A stretch of 54,683 nt of DNA from an uncultured Lachnospiraceae bacterium (GTDB taxonomy: Bacteria; Bacillota; Clostridia; Lachnospirales; Lachnospiraceae). The stretch lies in NCBI GenBank assembly GCA_947630005.1, contig CANRGB010000004.1, positions 1-54,683 of the forward strand, written 5' to 3'. The notes below the pieces were generated by a model. The model was not told the DNA's origin and did not search any database. It worked only from the letters and a program-made list of their open reading frames with translations. Below, piece after piece: positions 1 through 8,996 of this stretch (positions are counted from its first letter, which is position 1; the number at the start of each line of letters is the position of its first letter). A program made the position numbers and the translations under genes.

Positions 1-1
1 C

Positions 2-336
2 CAGGACGGCGGACGCCAGGGCCAGGGAAGAGGCCAGGACGGGCGCCAGGGCCAGGGCAGGAATCAGGACGGACGTTCGGGCCAGGGCAGAGGCCAAGAA
101 GGGCGCCAGGGCAGAGGTCAGGATGGACGTCCGGGCCAGGGCAGGAATCAGGACGGCGGACGTCCGGGTCAGGGCAGAAGCCAGGACGGGCGTCCGGGCC
201 AGGGCAGGAATCAGGACGGACGTCCGGGCCAGGGAAGAGGCCAGGATGGGCGTCAGGGAAGAGGTCAGGATGGACGTCCGGGCCAGGGCAGGAATCAGGA
301 CGGACGTCCGGGTCAGGGAAGAGGCCAGGGCGGACG
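2..336 (+). repeat. Degenerate tandem repeat encoding [10 protein letters not shown]-type units of IF-2
   Basis: Short purine-rich units built on caggacggacgtccgggcc and variants recur across the first 336 bases, all in the infB frame. The peptide alternates [19 protein letters not shown] and RQGRGQ. The array runs off the left edge, so its full length is unknown. It is coding, with no spacers of constant length. Confidence 0.9.
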
Positions 337-2317
337 CCAGTCTATGGGAATTCCCAAACCTCCGGTCGAGAGCAAGCCGCTTGAGAAAGAAAGCAGAAAG
401 CGCACCGAACGCGGCGACCGCAACCGCGGCGACAAGGGGGAGAAGCTTGATCGTCTTGAGAGGACAGGAAGAGCAGGCCAGAAGGGAAATTCGGGCAGAG
501 GAAATCTGAAGAATTCCAAACCGGCAAAACCGGCCGCGAAACCGGCGGAAAAGCAGGAAGAGACGATCCGCAACATCGTGATTCCTGAGAAACTGACGAT
601 CAAGGAGCTCGGCGAGGCCATGAAGGTGCAGCCGTCCTTAATTGTGAAAAAACTTCTGCTCCAGGGCATGATGGTCACCGTGAATGAGGACATCGATTAT
701 GACAAGGCCGAGGAGATCGCGCTGGAATTCAACTGTATCTGTGAGAAGGAAGAAAAGGTGGATGTCCTTGCGGAGCTTCTGAAAGAGGAAGCGGAGGACG
801 AGACAAAAATGGTGCCGCGCTCACCGGTCGTCTGTGTTATGGGTCATGTTGACCACGGCAAGACGTCTCTGCTTGACGCGATCCGCAACACGCATGTGAT
901 CGACAAGGAAGCGGGCGGAATCACACAGCATATCGGAGCCTATGTCGTCTCCATCAACGGAGAACGGATCACGTTCCTTGATACGCCGGGCCATGAAGCG
1001 TTCACGGCGATGCGTATGCGCGGCGCGAACGCGACGGATATCGCGATCCTTGTCGTAGCCGCGGATGACGGCGTCATGCCGCAGACGGTTGAGGCGATCA
1101 GCCACGCGAAGGCTGCCGGCACGGAGATTATTGTCGCGATCAATAAGATCGACAAGCCGAGCGCCAATGTGGAGCGCGTAAAGCAGGAACTGTCCGAGTA
1201 TGATCTGATCCCAGAAGACTGGGGCGGAAGTACGGTATTTGTCCCGGTATCCGCGCACACGCATGAGGGAATTGACAATCTGCTTGAGATGATTCTTCTG
1301 ACGGCCGAGGTTGCGGAGCTTCGCGCGAATCCGGACCGCAGGGCGAGAGGACTTGTCATTGAAGCGGAGCTTGACAAAGGAAAAGGACCGGTCGCGACGG
1401 TACTGGTACAGAAAGGAACGCTTCACGTTGGGGATCCGGTCGCCGCAGGCTCGTGCTTCGGCAAGGTCCGCGCGATGATGGACGATAAGGGACGCCGCGT
1501 AAAAGAGGCAGGACCGTCCACTCCGGTTGAGATTCTCGGCCTCTCCGATGTGCCGAAGGCGGGCGAGATCTTTGTCGCTCTTGAAAATGACAAGGAAGCG
1601 CGTACCTTCGCCGAGACCTTTATCAGCGAGAGCCGGGAGCGGATGATCGAGGAGACGAAATCCAGAATGTCGCTTGACGATCTGTTCTCCCAGATTCAGG
1701 CCGGCAATCTCAAGGAACTTGACATTATCGTAAAAGCGGATGTCCAGGGTTCCGTGGAGGCGGTAAAGCAGAGCCTTCTGAAACTTTCAAATGAGGAAGT
1801 TGTCGTGAAGATCATTCATGGCGGAGTAGGCGCGATCAACGAATCCGATGTCAGCCTTGCTTCGGCTTCCAACGCCATCATCATCGGCTTCAACGTACGT
1901 CCGGACGCCATGGCAAAGTCCAGCGCGGAGCGGGAAGGCGTGGATGTCCGTCTGTACCGTGTCATTTATGACGCGATCGCGGATGTGGAAGCCGCCATGA
2001 AAGGAATGCTTGATCCGATCTTTGAGGAGAAGATCACCGGCCATGCCGAAGTGCGTCAGATCTTCAAGGCTTCCGGAGTCGGAAACATTGCCGGAAGCTA
2101 TGTGACGGACGGCGTTTTCCAGAGAAACAGCAAGATCAGGATCAGGAGAGACGACAAAGTGATCTATGAGGGCGCGCTGGCTTCCCTGAAACGGTTTAAA
2201 GACGATGTGAAAGAAGTCAGGGCAGGCTATGAGTGCGGTCTTGTATTTGAGAAATTCAACGATATCATGGAAGATGACAAGGTGGAAGCGTACACCATGG
2301 TTGAGGTTCCGCGATAG
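2..2317 (+). CDS. infB: Translation initiation factor IF-2 (5' partial)
   Basis: GTPase that brings initiator tRNA to the 30S subunit and promotes subunit joining. The reading frame is open from base 2, so the gene starts before the window; the listed ATG at 344 is internal. 771 residues are visible. Residues 1-112 are a low-complexity Arg/Gly/Gln/Asp repeat, followed by a charged linker and the IF2_N helix domain ([17 protein letters not shown]). The G domain shows G1 GHVDHGKT (about 281-288), G3 DTPGHE (about 327) and G4 NKID (about 381). Domains II, III and IV follow and the C-terminus is intact. It heads infB-rbfA-nrnA-truB-ribF. The disordered arginine-rich N-terminus varies widely in this family; its DNA is a tandem repeat, so copy number may vary. 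Confidence 0.97.
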   Translation, partial: QDGGRQGQGRGQDGRQGQGRNQDGRSGQGRGQEGRQGRGQDGRPGQGRNQDGGRPGQGRSQDGRPGQGRNQDGRPGQGRGQDGRQGRGQDGRPGQGRNQDGRPGQGRGQGGRQSMGIPKPPVESKPLEKESRKRTERGDRNRGDKGEKLDRLERTGRAGQKGNSGRGNLKNSKPAKPAAKPAEKQEETIRNIVIPEKLTIKELGEAMKVQPSLIVKKLLLQGMMVTVNEDIDYDKAEEIALEFNCICEKEEKVDVLAELLKEEAEDETKMVPRSPVVCVMGHVDHGKTSLLDAIRNTHVIDKEAGGITQHIGAYVVSINGERITFLDTPGHEAFTAMRMRGANATDIAILVVAADDGVMPQTVEAISHAKAAGTEIIVAINKIDKPSANVERVKQELSEYDLIPEDWGGSTVFVPVSAHTHEGIDNLLEMILLTAEVAELRANPDRRARGLVIEAELDKGKGPVATVLVQKGTLHVGDPVAAGSCFGKVRAMMDDKGRRVKEAGPSTPVEILGLSDVPKAGEIFVALENDKEARTFAETFISESRERMIEETKSRMSLDDLFSQIQAGNLKELDIIVKADVQGSVEAVKQSLLKLSNEEVVVKIIHGGVGAINESDVSLASASNAIIIGFNVRPDAMAKSSAEREGVDVRLYRVIYDAIADVEAAMKGMLDPIFEEKITGHAEVRQIFKASGVGNIAGSYVTDGVFQRNSKIRIRRDDKVIYEGALASLKRFKDDVKEVRAGYECGLVFEKFNDIMEDDKVEAYTMVEVPR

Positions 2318-2341
2318 AAGACGGTTTGAAGGATTGATAAA

Positions 2342-2740
2342 ATGAGGAAAAACAGCATTAAAAATACAAGGATCAACGGGGAAGTTTTAAAAGAACTCTC
2401 CTCGATCATCCGCAATGAGGTCAAAGATCCGCGGATAGCGCCGATGACTTCGGTGGTGTCCGTGGAGGTCGCCCCCGATCTCAAAACCTGCAAAGCATAT
2501 ATTTCTGTGCTTGGCGATGAGAAAGCGGCAAACGACACACTGGCCGGGCTGCGGAGCGCGGAAGGCTATATCCGCAGACAGCTTGCGGCGAGCGTCAATC
2601 TCAGGAACACGCCTGAGATAAGATTTATACTGGATCAGTCGATCGCATACGGCGTATCCATGACGAAACTGATCGATGACGTCATGAGAGATATGAACAG
2701 AGAAGGGAATGAACAACAGGATGATGAATCTATCAGCTGA
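2342..2740 (+). CDS. rbfA: 30S ribosome-binding factor A
   Basis: Small KH-type protein that binds the 30S subunit during late 16S rRNA maturation. The 132-residue product is of usual length and shows the family signatures (N-terminal RINGEVLKELSSII-like helix, VSVEVAPDLKTCKAYISVLG, then RRQLAASVNLRNTPEIRFILDQSI). A Shine-Dalgarno AAGGA at 2329-2333 sits 8 bases before the ATG. The gene lies 24 bases after infB, as in most Firmicutes, and its 3' end overlaps nrnA. The C-terminal tail (EGNEQQDDESIS) is acidic and probably disordered. Confidence 0.95.
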   Translation: MRKNSIKNTRINGEVLKELSSIIRNEVKDPRIAPMTSVVSVEVAPDLKTCKAYISVLGDEKAANDTLAGLRSAEGYIRRQLAASVNLRNTPEIRFILDQSIAYGVSMTKLIDDVMRDMNREGNEQQDDESIS

Positions 2741-3695
2741 TCTGCAGGGAGCTTCGAGAGTGGCCATGGCAGGTCATCTCAGACCGGACGGCGACGCGAT
2801 CGGCGCCTGCCTCGGACTTGGACACTACCTGCGCGCGAATATGCCGGAGCTGGAAGTTACCATTTATATGGAAGAAGTTCCTTCGCAGTATCATCTGCTG
2901 CAGGGAGCGGACGAGATCCGTACGGACTTTTCCGCGGACGAGACGTATGATGTGTTCTTTGCGCTTGACTGCGCGGACGCGTCGCGTCTTGGAAAGGCGA
3001 AGAAATATTTTGACAGCGCGGGCAGGACCGTCTGCATTGATCATCATGTGAGCAATCCCGGGTATGCAGACGCCAACGAGATCCTGCCGGACGCGAGTTC
3101 TACGTCGGAGATCGTCTGCGGCCTGCTTGACGAGGAACGGATCCCGAAGGCGGCAGCGGAAGCGCTGTATCTCGGAATCGTGCATGATACGGGAGTCTTC
3201 CGCTATTCCTGTACGGCTCCGGAGACGATGGAAACGGCCGCAAAGCTGATGCGCAAGGGGATCGACAGCAACAGGATCATCAATGAGACATTTTATGATA
3301 AAACCTACGTTCAGAATCAGCTTCTGGGGCGGGCGCTTTCCCGGAGCGTTCTGCTCCTGAACGGGAAAGTCATCGTCAGCTATATACGCGGGAAGGAACT
3401 GACCCTTTACGGCGCCGGCTCCAGCGATATGGAAGGCATTGTCGAGACCCTGATGGGAACAACCGGAACCGAAGCTTCGGTCTTTCTGTACGAGACCGGA
3501 CTGAACGAGTACAAGGTCAGCATGCGTTCCAGAAATATCGTGGACTGCAGCGTGATCGCGAAAACGCTCGGCGGAGGCGGCCATGTCCGGGCCGCGGGGT
3601 GCAGCGTGTGCGGCGAGATCTGCGACGCGGTGGATATGATTGTGCACCATATGGAAGAACAGATCCTGGACGCAGAAGGGGAGACGCACGCGTGA
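2709..3695 (+). CDS. nrnA: DHH/DHHA1 phosphoesterase (NrnA-type oligoribonuclease / pAp phosphatase)
   Basis: Predicted NrnA, which degrades short oligoribonucleotides and dephosphorylates 3'-phosphoadenosine 5'-phosphate in Firmicutes lacking Orn. Motif I HLRPDGDAIG (residues 23-32), an ALDCAD motif, the DHH triad (111-113), LGIVHDTG, and the C-terminal DHHA1 substrate motif GGGGHVRAAG are all present, so the enzyme should be active. Length (328 aa) is normal. The start is uncertain: ATG 2709 sits almost on the SD-like AGAAGGG, while in-frame ATGs at 2721 and 2724 have better spacing. Either way it overlaps rbfA and is probably translationally coupled. It ends in GTGA, shared with the truB start. 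Confidence 0.93.
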   Translation: MNNRMMNLSADLQGASRVAMAGHLRPDGDAIGACLGLGHYLRANMPELEVTIYMEEVPSQYHLLQGADEIRTDFSADETYDVFFALDCADASRLGKAKKYFDSAGRTVCIDHHVSNPGYADANEILPDASSTSEIVCGLLDEERIPKAAAEALYLGIVHDTGVFRYSCTAPETMETAAKLMRKGIDSNRIINETFYDKTYVQNQLLGRALSRSVLLLNGKVIVSYIRGKELTLYGAGSSDMEGIVETLMGTTGTEASVFLYETGLNEYKVSMRSRNIVDCSVIAKTLGGGGHVRAAGCSVCGEICDAVDMIVHHMEEQILDAEGETHA

Positions 3696-4588
3696 CCGAC
3701 GGCATTTTAAACATATACAAGGAGAGCGGATATACCTCGCATGATGTTGTGGCGAAGCTGCGGGGCATCCTGAAGCAGAAAAAGATCGGGCATACCGGGA
3801 CGCTTGATCCGGCGGCGCAGGGAGTGCTCCCGGTATGTCTGGGGAAAGCGACGAAAGTCTGCGGCATGCTGACCGAACATCGGAAAGAATACCGGGCGGT
3901 GATGCGCCTTGGTGTCGTGACAGACACACAGGATATGACAGGAACAGTTCTCTCGGAACGGACGGTTTCCTGCACCGAACATGAAATCAGGGACTGCGCC
4001 GCCGGCTTTGCCGGAAAACAGATGCAGCTTCCTCCGATGTATTCGGCCGTCCGTGTGGGAGGGAAACGGCTCTATGAGCTTGCGAGAAAAGGAATCGAGG
4101 TCAAACGCGAGACGCGTCCGATCGAGATCTTTTCCATCCGCATCGAGGAGATCTGCCTTCCGCTTGTCACAATGACAGTCGAATGTTCCAAAGGGACCTA
4201 CATCCGGACGCTCTGCCACGACATCGGACAGGCTCTGGGCTGCGGAGGCTGTATGGATTCGCTTCTGCGCACCGCGTCAGGACCGTTTAAGCTGGCCGGC
4301 AGTGTCAGGCTGTCCGAAGCGGAAGCGCTGTACCGCGCCGGCCGCCTCTCAGAGATACTGGTTCCGACCGACCAGGTATTCTGCCGGCTGCCGCGTCTGA
4401 TATTGACTGCGGATGAGGAACGGCTCGTAAAAAACGGAAATCCGCTCGTCCGGCATTTCCCGGCGGAAAAAAGAGAAGCCGGGGACGGGGAACGGTTTCG
4501 CGTTTACGGGACGAACGGGGATTTTCTGGCCGTTTACCAGTGGAACGACGCCCGTTCCGCCTTTGTTCCGGTCAGAATGTTTCTGTGA
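3692..4588 (+). CDS. truB: tRNA pseudouridine(55) synthase
   Basis: Makes pseudouridine 55 in the T-loop of tRNAs. The ORF track opens at 3599, but the real start is the GTG at 3692: it overlaps the nrnA stop (GTGA), has AGAAGGGGA about 9 bases upstream, and gives the standard N-terminus TDGILNIYKESGYTSHDVV. The catalytic motif GHTGTLDPAAQGVLPVC carries the nucleophilic Asp39. YSAVRVGGKRLYELAR and the KGTYIRTLCHDIG motif follow. The C-terminal ~70 residues form the short extra domain found in bacterial TruB. Length is 298 aa. Confidence 0.95.
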   Translation: MTDGILNIYKESGYTSHDVVAKLRGILKQKKIGHTGTLDPAAQGVLPVCLGKATKVCGMLTEHRKEYRAVMRLGVVTDTQDMTGTVLSERTVSCTEHEIRDCAAGFAGKQMQLPPMYSAVRVGGKRLYELARKGIEVKRETRPIEIFSIRIEEICLPLVTMTVECSKGTYIRTLCHDIGQALGCGGCMDSLLRTASGPFKLAGSVRLSEAEALYRAGRLSEILVPTDQVFCRLPRLILTADEERLVKNGNPLVRHFPAEKREAGDGERFRVYGTNGDFLAVYQWNDARSAFVPVRMFL

Positions 4589-4652
4589 GCCGGCTGTGCC
4601 CGGCCGCAGAACCGCGGATATTCAGGATACTACCGGTACGGGAGGTAAGTAC

Positions 4653-5549
4653 ATGAGATACTTTTATGGAACGACAGATTTTTATTCGGAAGTTCCGACT
4701 GCTGTAACGCTTGGAAAATTCGACGGACTGCATCTGGGGCATCAAAAGCTGATCGGCCGCATTCTCGCGAAAAAAGAACAGGGCCTTTCGAGTACGGTGT
4801 TCGTGATTGCGCCGCCCGGTGTTCCACGACTCCTCACAAGCGCGGAAAAAAGAAAAAAGCTCGAAGACGCCGGCGTCGACTGTCTGGTGGAATGTCCGTT
4901 CATTTCGGAAATCCTCAGTATGGGTCCGGAACAGTTCATGACGGAAGTTCTTCTGAAGAAATTAAAGGCGGCTTATCTGACTGTCGGCACAGATTTCCGG
5001 TTCGGATATCAGAGAAGCGGGGACGTCCTTTTTCTGAAAAATCATCAGGAAGCTTATGGGATACAGGTGGACGTCATAGAAAAAGAGCGGATGAATGACC
5101 GCGTGATCAGCAGTACTTATGTGCGGGAAGCGATGCGGGAAGGAAAGATGGAGCTGGCGCAGAAGCTGCTTGGTTATCCGTATTCCGTGACCGGAACTGT
5201 GCGGCACGGAAGACAGCTGGGCCGTACGATCGGCATGCCGACGGTGAATCTGGTTCCCGAAAAGGACAAGCTGCTCCCGCCCAACGGGGTTTATTTTTCA
5301 CGCGTGCGCATCGAAGGGACCTGTTACCGGGGGATCACCAATATCGGCTGCAAGCCGACGGTTAACGGAGATTTTATCGGCGTTGAGACGTATCTGTATG
5401 ATTTCTCAGGGGAGCTTTACGATAAAGAGATCGTGGTAGAGCTTCTCTCGTTCCGGCGGCCGGAGCGCAGGTTTGAATCGCTGGAGAAACTGAAGGAGCA
5501 GATGCACAGGGACATTTTGTGCGGGAAGGAGTATTTCCGTGAACCTTAA
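4653..5549 (+). CDS. ribF: Bifunctional riboflavin kinase / FAD synthetase
   Basis: Converts riboflavin to FMN and FMN to FAD. The ORF track begins upstream at 4563; I use ATG 4653, preceded by GGGAGG and giving MRYFYGTTDF. The N-terminal nucleotidyltransferase domain has GKFDGLHLGH (residues 21-30) and SSTYVREAM (about 152). The C-terminal riboflavin-kinase domain has GRTIGMPTVNL (about 190-200) and NGVYFSRV, and ends in the conserved RPERRFESLEKLKEQ region. The 298-aa length is typical. It supplies flavin for the proteins at 34.9 and 37.6 kb, though that link is general and not specific. Confidence 0.95.
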   Translation: MRYFYGTTDFYSEVPTAVTLGKFDGLHLGHQKLIGRILAKKEQGLSSTVFVIAPPGVPRLLTSAEKRKKLEDAGVDCLVECPFISEILSMGPEQFMTEVLLKKLKAAYLTVGTDFRFGYQRSGDVLFLKNHQEAYGIQVDVIEKERMNDRVISSTYVREAMREGKMELAQKLLGYPYSVTGTVRHGRQLGRTIGMPTVNLVPEKDKLLPPNGVYFSRVRIEGTCYRGITNIGCKPTVNGDFIGVETYLYDFSGELYDKEIVVELLSFRRPERRFESLEKLKEQMHRDILCGKEYFREP

Positions 5550-5985
5550 TCTGTGGACCGCGAGTTTTATATGTTTTATACTCTCAGCAGTCTTTGCGGC
5601 AGTTTCGGCCGTCTGCCGCCATATGGAAAAGAGCAGACGGCCTTACGCAAAGAAAACACGGGGACGCGTGGTACATATTATTACGGAGCCTGCGGACGGA
5701 GGAAAGAACCGCACGGAATTTCACGACCGCCAGTATGCGGTGATTGAATTTTTTGCGCAGGGCCGTCCGACCAAGGTGCGGAGCCAGGCTTCCGTCTATC
5801 CGTGTCCCTATCACATCGGACAGGAGCTGGATCTCTGCTATGATCCCGACGCTCCGGAACATTACCGGATACTGACTGACCGGAAATGGGAAATTCTGGC
5901 CGCGCTGGCTTACGGGCTTTCCCTTGCGATGATCGCGGCAGGGTGCGCCCTGTTTCTGCTATTCGCGGGCCGGTATGAATTGTGA
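5539..5985 (+). CDS. Small membrane protein, DUF3592-like
   Basis: A 148-residue protein starting at GTG 5539, 11 bases inside ribF, with AAGGAG 7 bases upstream. A transmembrane helix spans residues about 5-25, a basic segment (KSRRPYAKKTRGRVV) follows, then a beta-rich domain, and a second helix (LAYGLSLAMIAAGCALFLLF) lies near the C-terminus. The motif GQELDLCYDPDAPEHYRI is characteristic of DUF3592-like proteins, whose soluble domain lies between two helices. No enzymatic residues are evident. Function is unknown; placement after ribF looks like co-transcription rather than pathway membership. Confidence 0.75.
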   Translation: MNLNLWTASFICFILSAVFAAVSAVCRHMEKSRRPYAKKTRGRVVHIITEPADGGKNRTEFHDRQYAVIEFFAQGRPTKVRSQASVYPCPYHIGQELDLCYDPDAPEHYRILTDRKWEILAALAYGLSLAMIAAGCALFLLFAGRYEL

Positions 5986-6050
5986 CGGAGCAGGGAAGAG
6001 CCGCGTGGAAAAAACGGGAATTTTGTCCGGTAAATAACAGGATTTTCTGG

Positions 6051-6079
6051 TTGACGCTCAAAAAAGAATATGCTATAGT
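6051..6079 (+). promoter_or_regulatory. Sigma-A promoter of rpsO (-pnp)
   Basis: TTGACG at 6051-6056, a 17-base spacer, and TATAGT at 6074-6079 with an extended -10 TG at 6071-6072. The predicted start is near 6086, giving a 5' leader of about 110 bases before rpsO. This is the first good promoter after infB, so rpsO-pnp can be expressed separately from the upstream cluster. Confidence 0.85.
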
Positions 6080-6091
6080 AAAAAACGTGTT

Positions 6092-6153
6092 CGGGAAAGC
6101 GGATGCTGATCCCGTACTTTAATCAGCCTCTGCCCGGAGGCGCGGACTTTCCG
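6092..6153 (+). promoter_or_regulatory. Candidate S15 autoregulatory leader (three-way junction)
   Basis: Three stems can form around a junction: P1 GGAAAG (6094-6099) with CTTTCC (6147-6152), P2 CTGAT (6106-6110) with ATCAG (6121-6126 region), and P3 CCTC (6127-6130) with GAGG (6137-6140). S15 binds a three-way junction in 16S rRNA, and rpsO leaders in several bacteria mimic it for feedback repression. The pairing is visible in the sequence; the regulatory role is inference. Confidence 0.55.
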
Positions 6154-6197
6154 GCCCGCTTCTTAGCAGAAGGTGTTTATCAGACAGGAGGAAAATC

Positions 6198-6464
6198 ATG
6201 ATTTCTAAGGAAAAGAAAACAGCGATCATCAACGAGTATGCGAGAAAGCCGGGCGACACAGGTTCACCGGAAGTTCAGGTCGCGGTGCTGACGGCGAGAA
6301 TCCAGGAGCTCACAGAGCATCTGAAAGAGCATCCGAAGGATCACCATTCCAGAAGAGGACTTCTGAAGATGGTAGGTCAGAGAAGAGGGCTTCTTGCGTA
6401 TCTGAAGAAGACGGATCTGGAAGGATATCGTACGCTGATCGCCAGACTGGGTATCAGAAAGTAA
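6198..6464 (+). CDS. rpsO: 30S ribosomal protein S15
   Basis: Primary 16S rRNA-binding protein that nucleates the 30S platform. The 88-residue product is full length, with the typical start ([29 protein letters not shown]) and the conserved [23 protein letters not shown] segment that contacts rRNA. ACAGGAGG lies about 8 bases before the ATG. It has its own promoter and a structured leader, and is followed by pnp as in most bacteria. Confidence 0.98.
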   Translation: MISKEKKTAIINEYARKPGDTGSPEVQVAVLTARIQELTEHLKEHPKDHHSRRGLLKMVGQRRGLLAYLKKTDLEGYRTLIARLGIRK

Positions 6465-6476
6465 GCGGCAAAACGG

Positions 6477-6494
6477 GGGCGGAGTATTCCGCCC
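6477..6494 (+). terminator. Hairpin after rpsO (weak or leaky terminator)
   Basis: GGGCGGA and TCCGCCC form a 7-bp stem with a GTAT loop, 12 bases after the rpsO stop. The following TGCTTTGTG is a poor U-tract, so partial termination or 3'-end protection is more likely than full termination. Confidence 0.5.
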
Positions 6495-6559
6495 TGCTTT
6501 GTGTAAGCCGCGCAGTCTCATGGCGGATACGGATGTTCTGCAGGAAAATGCCGAGACCA

Positions 6560-6611
6560 CTGAAAAGCGGATTTTTGGGGAACAGATCTGACAGGAAAAT
6601 CCTTTTTTCAG
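6560..6611 (+). promoter_or_regulatory. Long two-part stem in the pnp leader (candidate PNPase autoregulation/RNase III site)
   Basis: CTGAAAA (6560-6566) pairs with TTTTCAG (6605-6611) and GGATTTT (6569-6575) pairs with AAAATCC (6596-6602), separated by a 2x2 mismatch, making 14 bp over a 20-base loop. The loop contains the palindrome CAGATCTG. In E. coli the rpsO-pnp spacer holds a duplex cut by RNase III and used by PNPase to control its own mRNA; a similar role here is inference. Confidence 0.5.
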
Positions 6612-6680
6612 TTGTTTCGGATTCCATGCATATCATCCGTCTGCCGCCTGATTTACGCAAAAGCAGAGAAAACGAGGTAC

Positions 6681-6703
6681 GCAGCGGGTTTTGGTCCCGC
6701 TGC
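6681..6703 (+). promoter_or_regulatory. GC-rich hairpin before pnp
   Basis: GCAGCGGG and CCCGCTGC form a perfect 8-bp stem with a 7-base loop, 58 bases before the pnp ATG. There is no U-tract, so it is not a terminator. Together with the hairpins at 6477 and 6560 it makes the 297-base rpsO-pnp spacer highly structured; I see no gene in that spacer. Confidence 0.5.
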
Positions 6704-6761
6704 AGAGCAGACGCTGTTCCCGCGCCGCGGGCAGCACCAGACACAGAAAAGGAGAGATGAT

Positions 6762-8861
6762 ATGTACAAGAGTTTTTCAATGGAAATCGGGGGAAAAACA
6801 CTGACGGTGGATATAGGCCGTGTCGGAGCGCAGGCAAATGGCTGCGCGTTTATGCACTATGGGGAGACGACGGTTCTGTCCACGGCGACCGCGTCCGAAA
6901 AGCCGCGCGAGGGGATTGATTTCTTCCCGCTCAGCGTTGAGTATGAGGAAAAGCTGTATTCTGTCGGAAAGATTCCCGGCGGTTTTAATAAGAGAGAGGG
7001 CAAGGCCTCCGAGAACGCGGTTCTTACTTCGCGCGTGATCGACCGGCCGATGCGCCCGCTGTTCCCGAAGGATTACCGCAACGATGTCACGCTGAACAAT
7101 ATGGTCATGTCTGTGGATCCCGAATGCCGCCCGGAGATCACGGCAATGCTTGGCTCCGCGATCGCGACCGCGATTTCCGACATTCCGTTCGACGGACCGT
7201 GCGCGATGACTCAGATGGGACTGGTGGACGGAGAATTTATTGTGAATCCTTCCCAGTATCAGTGGGATACCGGCGATCTTCAGCTCACCGTAGCCTCCAC
7301 CGGCGAGAAGGTCATTATGATCGAGGCCGGGGCCAACGAAGTGAAGGAAGACGTCATGATCGACGCGATCTACAGATGTCATGACATCAATCTGAAGATC
7401 ATCGAATTCATCAGACAGATCGTTGCGGAGACAGGAAAACCGAAGCACACGTATGAGAGCTGCGCGATTCCGGAAGAGCTTTTTGAAGCAATCAGAGGGA
7501 TCGTTCCTCCCGCGGAGATGGAGGAAGCGGTATTTACGGATGTAAAGCAGGTGCGTGAGGAAAATATCCGTCAGATCCAGGCAAGGCTTGAGGAAGCGTT
7601 CGCGGAGAACGAAGAGTGGCTGGGACTCCTCCCGGAGGCGCTCTATCAGTATCAGAAGAAGACTGTCCGCAAGATGATCCTGAAGGATCACAAGCGCCCG
7701 GACGGACGCGCGATCACGCAGATCCGCCCGCTTGCGGCTGAAGTCGATATCATTCCGAGAGTCCATGGATCCGCGATGTTTACGCGCGGCCAGACGCAGA
7801 TCTGTACGGTCACGACGCTCGCTCCGTTATCCGAGATGCAGCGTGTCGACGGCCTTGACGAGAATATTCAGAATAAGAGGTATATGCACCATTATAATTT
7901 CCCCTCCTATTCCGTTGGGGAGACAAAGGTCAGCCGCGGACCGGGACGCCGTGAGATCGGCCACGGCGCGCTCGCGGAGAAGGCTCTGGTTCCGGTACTT
8001 CCGTCGGAGGAAGAGTTCCCGTACGCGATCCGCACAGTGTCCGAGACCTTTGAGTCGAACGGATCCACTTCGCAGGCCAGCATCTGCGCGTCCACGATGT
8101 CCCTGATGGCGGCCGGCGTTCCGATTAAGAAGCCGGTTGCCGGTATTTCCTGCGGACTTGTGACCGGGGATACGGACGACGATTACATTGTTCTCACGGA
8201 TATCCAGGGCCTGGAGGACTTCTTCGGGGATATGGATTTCAAGGTTGCGGGAACGCACGACGGAATTACGGCGATTCAGATGGATATCAAGATTCACGGT
8301 CTGACGAAAGACATTGTAAAGGAAGCGATCGCGCGGACAAAGGAGGCGAGGGAATACATCCTGAACGAAGTCATGCTTCCGTGCATCGCGAAACCGCGTG
8401 AGAGCGTCGGCAAGTACGCGCCGAAGATCATCCAGATCATGATCGATCCGCAGAAGATCGGAGATGTCGTGGGACAGCGCGGCAAGACGATCAATACGAT
8501 CATCGAGCGTACGGGTGTGAAGATCGATATCACGGACGACGGAGCCGTATCGGTATGCGGCACGGATCAGGCGATGATGGACAAAGCCGTTGAGATGATC
8601 CGCATTATCGTGACGGATTTCGAAGCCGGGCAGATTCTCACCGGCGAGGTCGTCAGCATCAAGGAGTTCGGCGCGTTCATCGAATTTGCTCCGGGCAAGG
8701 AGGGAATGGTTCATATCTCCAAGATTGCGAAGGAGCGGATCAACCGCGTCGAGGACGTTCTGACTCTCGGAGATAAGGTGAAAGTCGTCTGCCTCGGCAA
8801 GGATAAGATGGGCAGAATGAGCTTCAGCATAAAGGATGTAAAGGAAAAACGCAGTAAATAA
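6762..8861 (+). CDS. pnp: Polyribonucleotide nucleotidyltransferase (PNPase)
   Basis: Phosphorolytic 3'-5' exoribonuclease of mRNA decay. The ORF track starts at 6612, but ATG 6762 has AAGGAGAG upstream and gives the canonical MYKSFSMEIGGKTLTVDIG. Two RNase PH-like domains flank an alpha-helical domain; the first carries VEYEEKLYSVGKIPGGFNKREG and the second GTHDGITAIQMDIK. A KH domain with GQRGKT (about 575) and an S1 domain (about 622-690, GEVVSIKEFGAFIEF) complete the 699-residue protein. It lies downstream of rpsO with a structured spacer between them. Confidence 0.98.
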   Translation: MYKSFSMEIGGKTLTVDIGRVGAQANGCAFMHYGETTVLSTATASEKPREGIDFFPLSVEYEEKLYSVGKIPGGFNKREGKASENAVLTSRVIDRPMRPLFPKDYRNDVTLNNMVMSVDPECRPEITAMLGSAIATAISDIPFDGPCAMTQMGLVDGEFIVNPSQYQWDTGDLQLTVASTGEKVIMIEAGANEVKEDVMIDAIYRCHDINLKIIEFIRQIVAETGKPKHTYESCAIPEELFEAIRGIVPPAEMEEAVFTDVKQVREENIRQIQARLEEAFAENEEWLGLLPEALYQYQKKTVRKMILKDHKRPDGRAITQIRPLAAEVDIIPRVHGSAMFTRGQTQICTVTTLAPLSEMQRVDGLDENIQNKRYMHHYNFPSYSVGETKVSRGPGRREIGHGALAEKALVPVLPSEEEFPYAIRTVSETFESNGSTSQASICASTMSLMAAGVPIKKPVAGISCGLVTGDTDDDYIVLTDIQGLEDFFGDMDFKVAGTHDGITAIQMDIKIHGLTKDIVKEAIARTKEAREYILNEVMLPCIAKPRESVGKYAPKIIQIMIDPQKIGDVVGQRGKTINTIIERTGVKIDITDDGAVSVCGTDQAMMDKAVEMIRIIVTDFEAGQILTGEVVSIKEFGAFIEFAPGKEGMVHISKIAKERINRVEDVLTLGDKVKVVCLGKDKMGRMSFSIKDVKEKRSK

Positions 8862-8902
8862 CGTGTGGAGACAGCAAATGTGCGGGTTTCTGCAGGGATG
8901 GC

Positions 8903-8981
8903 GGCAGCCCGTGCTGCCTGTATATATCGGAGCGCCGCAGTTTATCTGAGGCGCTCTTTGCACAGCAGTTTGAAAAAACTG
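8903..8981 (+). promoter_or_regulatory. Cluster of three hairpins between pnp and the lipoprotein gene
   Basis: Three stems occur in the 135-base gap: GGCAGC/GCTGCC (8903-8918, 4-base loop), GAGCGCC/GGCGCTC (8930-8956), and CAGTTT/AAACTG closed by a GAAA tetraloop (8966-8981). The second is followed by only TTT, so it is at best a weak terminator for pnp. The third lies immediately before the Shine-Dalgarno of the next gene. I found no convincing promoter in this gap. Confidence 0.45.
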
Positions 8982-8996
8982 GGAAAGGTGGTAAAA

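Noticed and set aside
1-336. Possible CRISPR-like array
   Set aside because: The repeats are coding, contiguous and without unique spacers.
123-509. 128-aa ORF at the left edge
   Set aside because: Alternative frame of the infB repeat.
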